Origin: Luteococcus sanguinis
GTDB taxonomy: Bacteria; Actinomycetota; Actinomycetes; Propionibacteriales; Propionibacteriaceae
Length of the DNA stretch: 64,000 bases
Direction: 5' to 3'
Assembly: GCF_039527675.1 (NCBI RefSeq)
Contig: NZ_BAAAKI010000012.1
Location: 62,001-126,000, forward strand
How positions within the stretch are numbered: the first letter of the stretch is position 1; the number at the start of each line of letters is the position of its first letter. Below the pieces are notes generated by a model. That model saw only the letters and a program-made list of their open reading frames with translations, was not told the origin of the DNA and searched no databases. Made by a program: the position numbers and the translations under genes. Positions 61,465 to 64,000 of this stretch are shown here, piece after piece.

Positions 61465-62685
61465 ATGAGCCCGGTGGCAGAACGCAGCAGTCTCGCGCTG
61501 GCCCGTCGGACCGCACTGGCGGCCCAGGGGCTGGCCACCCCGCGTCCCCAACGCCCGTCGACGCTGCGCGACGTGAGCGCCTTGATCGACCGTTTGGCGC
61601 AATTCCAGATCGACACCATCAATGTCGTCGAGCGTGCCCAGTACCTGCCGCTGTTCAGCCGGCTGGGGCCCTACGACAAGGCCCTGCTCGACCGAGCCGC
61701 CTACACCGCACCCCGGCGGATGTTCGAGTACTGGGGCCATGCCGCGAGCCTGGTGGACGTCCGCCTCGAGCCTCACCTGCGGTGGCGGATGCAGCGCTAC
61801 GAGGCCGGCCATCCCTGGGGTTTCGAGACCAACCCCGGCCTCACCGAGCGTTGTCTGGCGGAGCTGGCCGAGCGTGGCCCGCTGACCAGCCGGCAGATCG
61901 AACATGACGAGGAGCGCTCCCGTGACCACTGGGGCTGGAACTGGTCGGCGGTGAAACGTTCCCTGGAGTGGCTGCACTCGACCGGACGTGTCACCACCGC
62001 GAGGCGCAACTCCTCCTTCGAGCGCGTGGTCGACCTGCGCGAGCGCGTCCTGCCTGCTTCCGTGCTGGCCCAAGCCGATCCGGGTCGGGACGAGGCCTAC
62101 CTCGAGCTGGTCCGACGGGCGGCCCGGGCATTGGGCATCGGCACGGTGCGCTGTCTGGCTGACTACTTCCGGCTCTCCCAGGCCGGCACCCGGGCCGCGG
62201 TCGCGCAGTTGGTCGCCAACGGTGAGCTCGTCCCGACGCAGGTGCAGGGCTGGGCGCCGGCCTGGCGCTGGCACGAGTCCCGGCGCCCGCGCAGCGTCAC
62301 CACGCGAGCCCTGCTGAGCCCCTTCGACTCGATGGTCTTCGAGCGCAACCGGGTGCTGAGCCTGTTCGGCGTCCACTACCGGATCGAGATCTACGTCCCC
62401 GAGGCGCAGCGGCGGTTCGGCTACTACTCCTACCTGTTCGCGTTGGACGACCAGTTGCGCGCCCGGGTCGACCTCAAGGCCGAGCGGCGCACCGGCAGAC
62501 TGTTGGTGCAGTCGGCATGGCTGGAACCGGAGAATGAGGTGCAGGGCGCCCAGACCGAGCCGGGACGTATCGCGGCCGAACTGGCCGTGGAGCTGGCCGA
62601 GCTGGCGCAGTGGCAGGGGCTGGGCGATGTCGCGGTGGTTGGACGCGGTGACCTGGCTCCCTCGTTGGCGCGGGCCCTGGGCTGA
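61465..62685 (+). CDS. AlkZ/YcaQ-family DNA glycosylase (interstrand crosslink or alkylation repair)
   Basis: 406 aa. The family (winged-helix DNA-binding, HTH_42) unhooks bulky or interstrand crosslink adducts. Near residues 46-60 it has QFQIDTINVVERAQYLPLFSRLGPYD; Gln48-Ile-Asp50 fits the Q-x-D catalytic motif of AlkZ rather than the Q-x-Q of E. coli YcaQ. Further family blocks are FEYWGHAASL, a central winged helix (about 195-280) and LLSPFDSMVFERNRVLSLFGVHYRIEIYVPEAQRRFGYY. ATG 61465 follows TAGGGT by 7 nt; the longer frame overlaps the hpf terminator. It sits between hpf and secA. Confidence 0.87.
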   Translation: MSPVAERSSLALARRTALAAQGLATPRPQRPSTLRDVSALIDRLAQFQIDTINVVERAQYLPLFSRLGPYDKALLDRAAYTAPRRMFEYWGHAASLVDVRLEPHLRWRMQRYEAGHPWGFETNPGLTERCLAELAERGPLTSRQIEHDEERSRDHWGWNWSAVKRSLEWLHSTGRVTTARRNSSFERVVDLRERVLPASVLAQADPGRDEAYLELVRRAARALGIGTVRCLADYFRLSQAGTRAAVAQLVANGELVPTQVQGWAPAWRWHESRRPRSVTTRALLSPFDSMVFERNRVLSLFGVHYRIEIYVPEAQRRFGYYSYLFALDDQLRARVDLKAERRTGRLLVQSAWLEPENEVQGAQTEPGRIAAELAVELAELAQWQGLGDVAVVGRGDLAPSLARALG

Positions 62686-62737
62686 CGGCCTGCAACGGGG
62701 TCGGCTGCGCGTTCGGGGACCGGTTCACGCCACCCCC

Positions 62738-62743
62738 TAGGAT
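62738..62743 (+). promoter_or_regulatory. Candidate secA -10 hexamer
   Basis: TAGGAT lies 56 nt before the ATG, giving a leader of about 50 nt with AGAAGGA. Confidence 0.4.
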
Positions 62744-62798
62744 GGATGTGTTTGGCGGCGCACCAGCGCCCCCTCGGCTCGAGAAGGACCTGGACCAC

Positions 62799-64000
<1,202 letters not shown>

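Overview
The window is high-GC DNA with dense, mostly convergent or divergent genes and many GTG starts. Gene content and order point to an actinobacterium: mtrA-mtrB-lpqB-comF-hpf-(AlkZ-like)-secA, prfB-ftsE-ftsX-(M23)-smpB, aceE next to a DUF3052 gene, a DUF7455 gene beside a type IIA topoisomerase B subunit, and two RpoD-family sigma factors. The tmRNA tag (ADTNRADFALAA) and overall layout suggest order Propionibacteriales, perhaps family Propionibacteriaceae; that is inference from gene order and recalled tags, not from a search. The sequence looks like conserved chromosome: I see no phage, integrase, transposase, CRISPR array or plasmid gene.

Layout. 1-8.4 kb: end of a universal stress protein, quinone oxidoreductase, HrpA helicase, divergent LysR / YeiH pair, TesB thioesterase. 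8.4-18.6 kb: group 2 sigma factor, oligopeptidase B, principal sigma factor, GNAT enzyme, FUSC-type membrane protein, glutathionyl-hydroquinone-reductase-like protein, YdcZ-type transporter, luciferase-like monooxygenase. 18.6-28 kb: DUF7455, topoisomerase IV B, SRPBCC protein, UMF1-type MFS transporter, RBBP9 hydrolase, beta-carbonic anhydrase, topoisomerase IV A, App1-like phosphatase. 28-38.8 kb: a coupled operon (DUF5998, phosphodiesterase, thymidine kinase, sulfurtransferase), aceE, DUF3052, ABC exporter, nitrilase-family amidase, a 53-residue membrane protein, aldo/keto reductase. 38.9-44.5 kb: APC permease, catalase, DUF222/HNH protein, tRNA-Val. 44.5-55.6 kb: YqeY, prfB, ftsE, ftsX, M23 peptidase, smpB, DUF2207 protein, glycosyltransferase, FKBP, DUF1707/DUF4870 protein, ssrA (tmRNA), YqgE. 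55.7-64 kb: mtrA, mtrB, lpqB, comF, a candidate small leader ORF, hpf, AlkZ-like glycosylase and the first 400 codons of secA.

Functional links. FtsE/FtsX with the adjacent exported coiled-coil M23 peptidase form a plausible division-time wall-hydrolase module. SmpB and tmRNA (trans-translation) lie within 4.3 kb of each other. MtrA/MtrB/LpqB is a cell-envelope two-component system with its lipoprotein. HPF and SecA follow it.

The most notable signals are outside the protein families. (i) About twenty starts have a TANNNT-like -10 hexamer ending exactly 6-8 nt before the start codon, so many transcripts are probably leaderless; in three places the hexamer reuses the upstream gene's stop codon. 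(ii) One such signature sits before a 45-codon ORF just upstream of hpf. (iii) Several intergenic short tandem arrays (25, 21, 15 and 8 bp units) and a dispersed palindromic element, one copy of which is inside hrpA. (iv) A pair of inverted DnaA-box-like sites lies upstream of comF. (v) An 18-bp duplication lies inside the HNH motif. No stretch longer than 300 bases lacks a gene.
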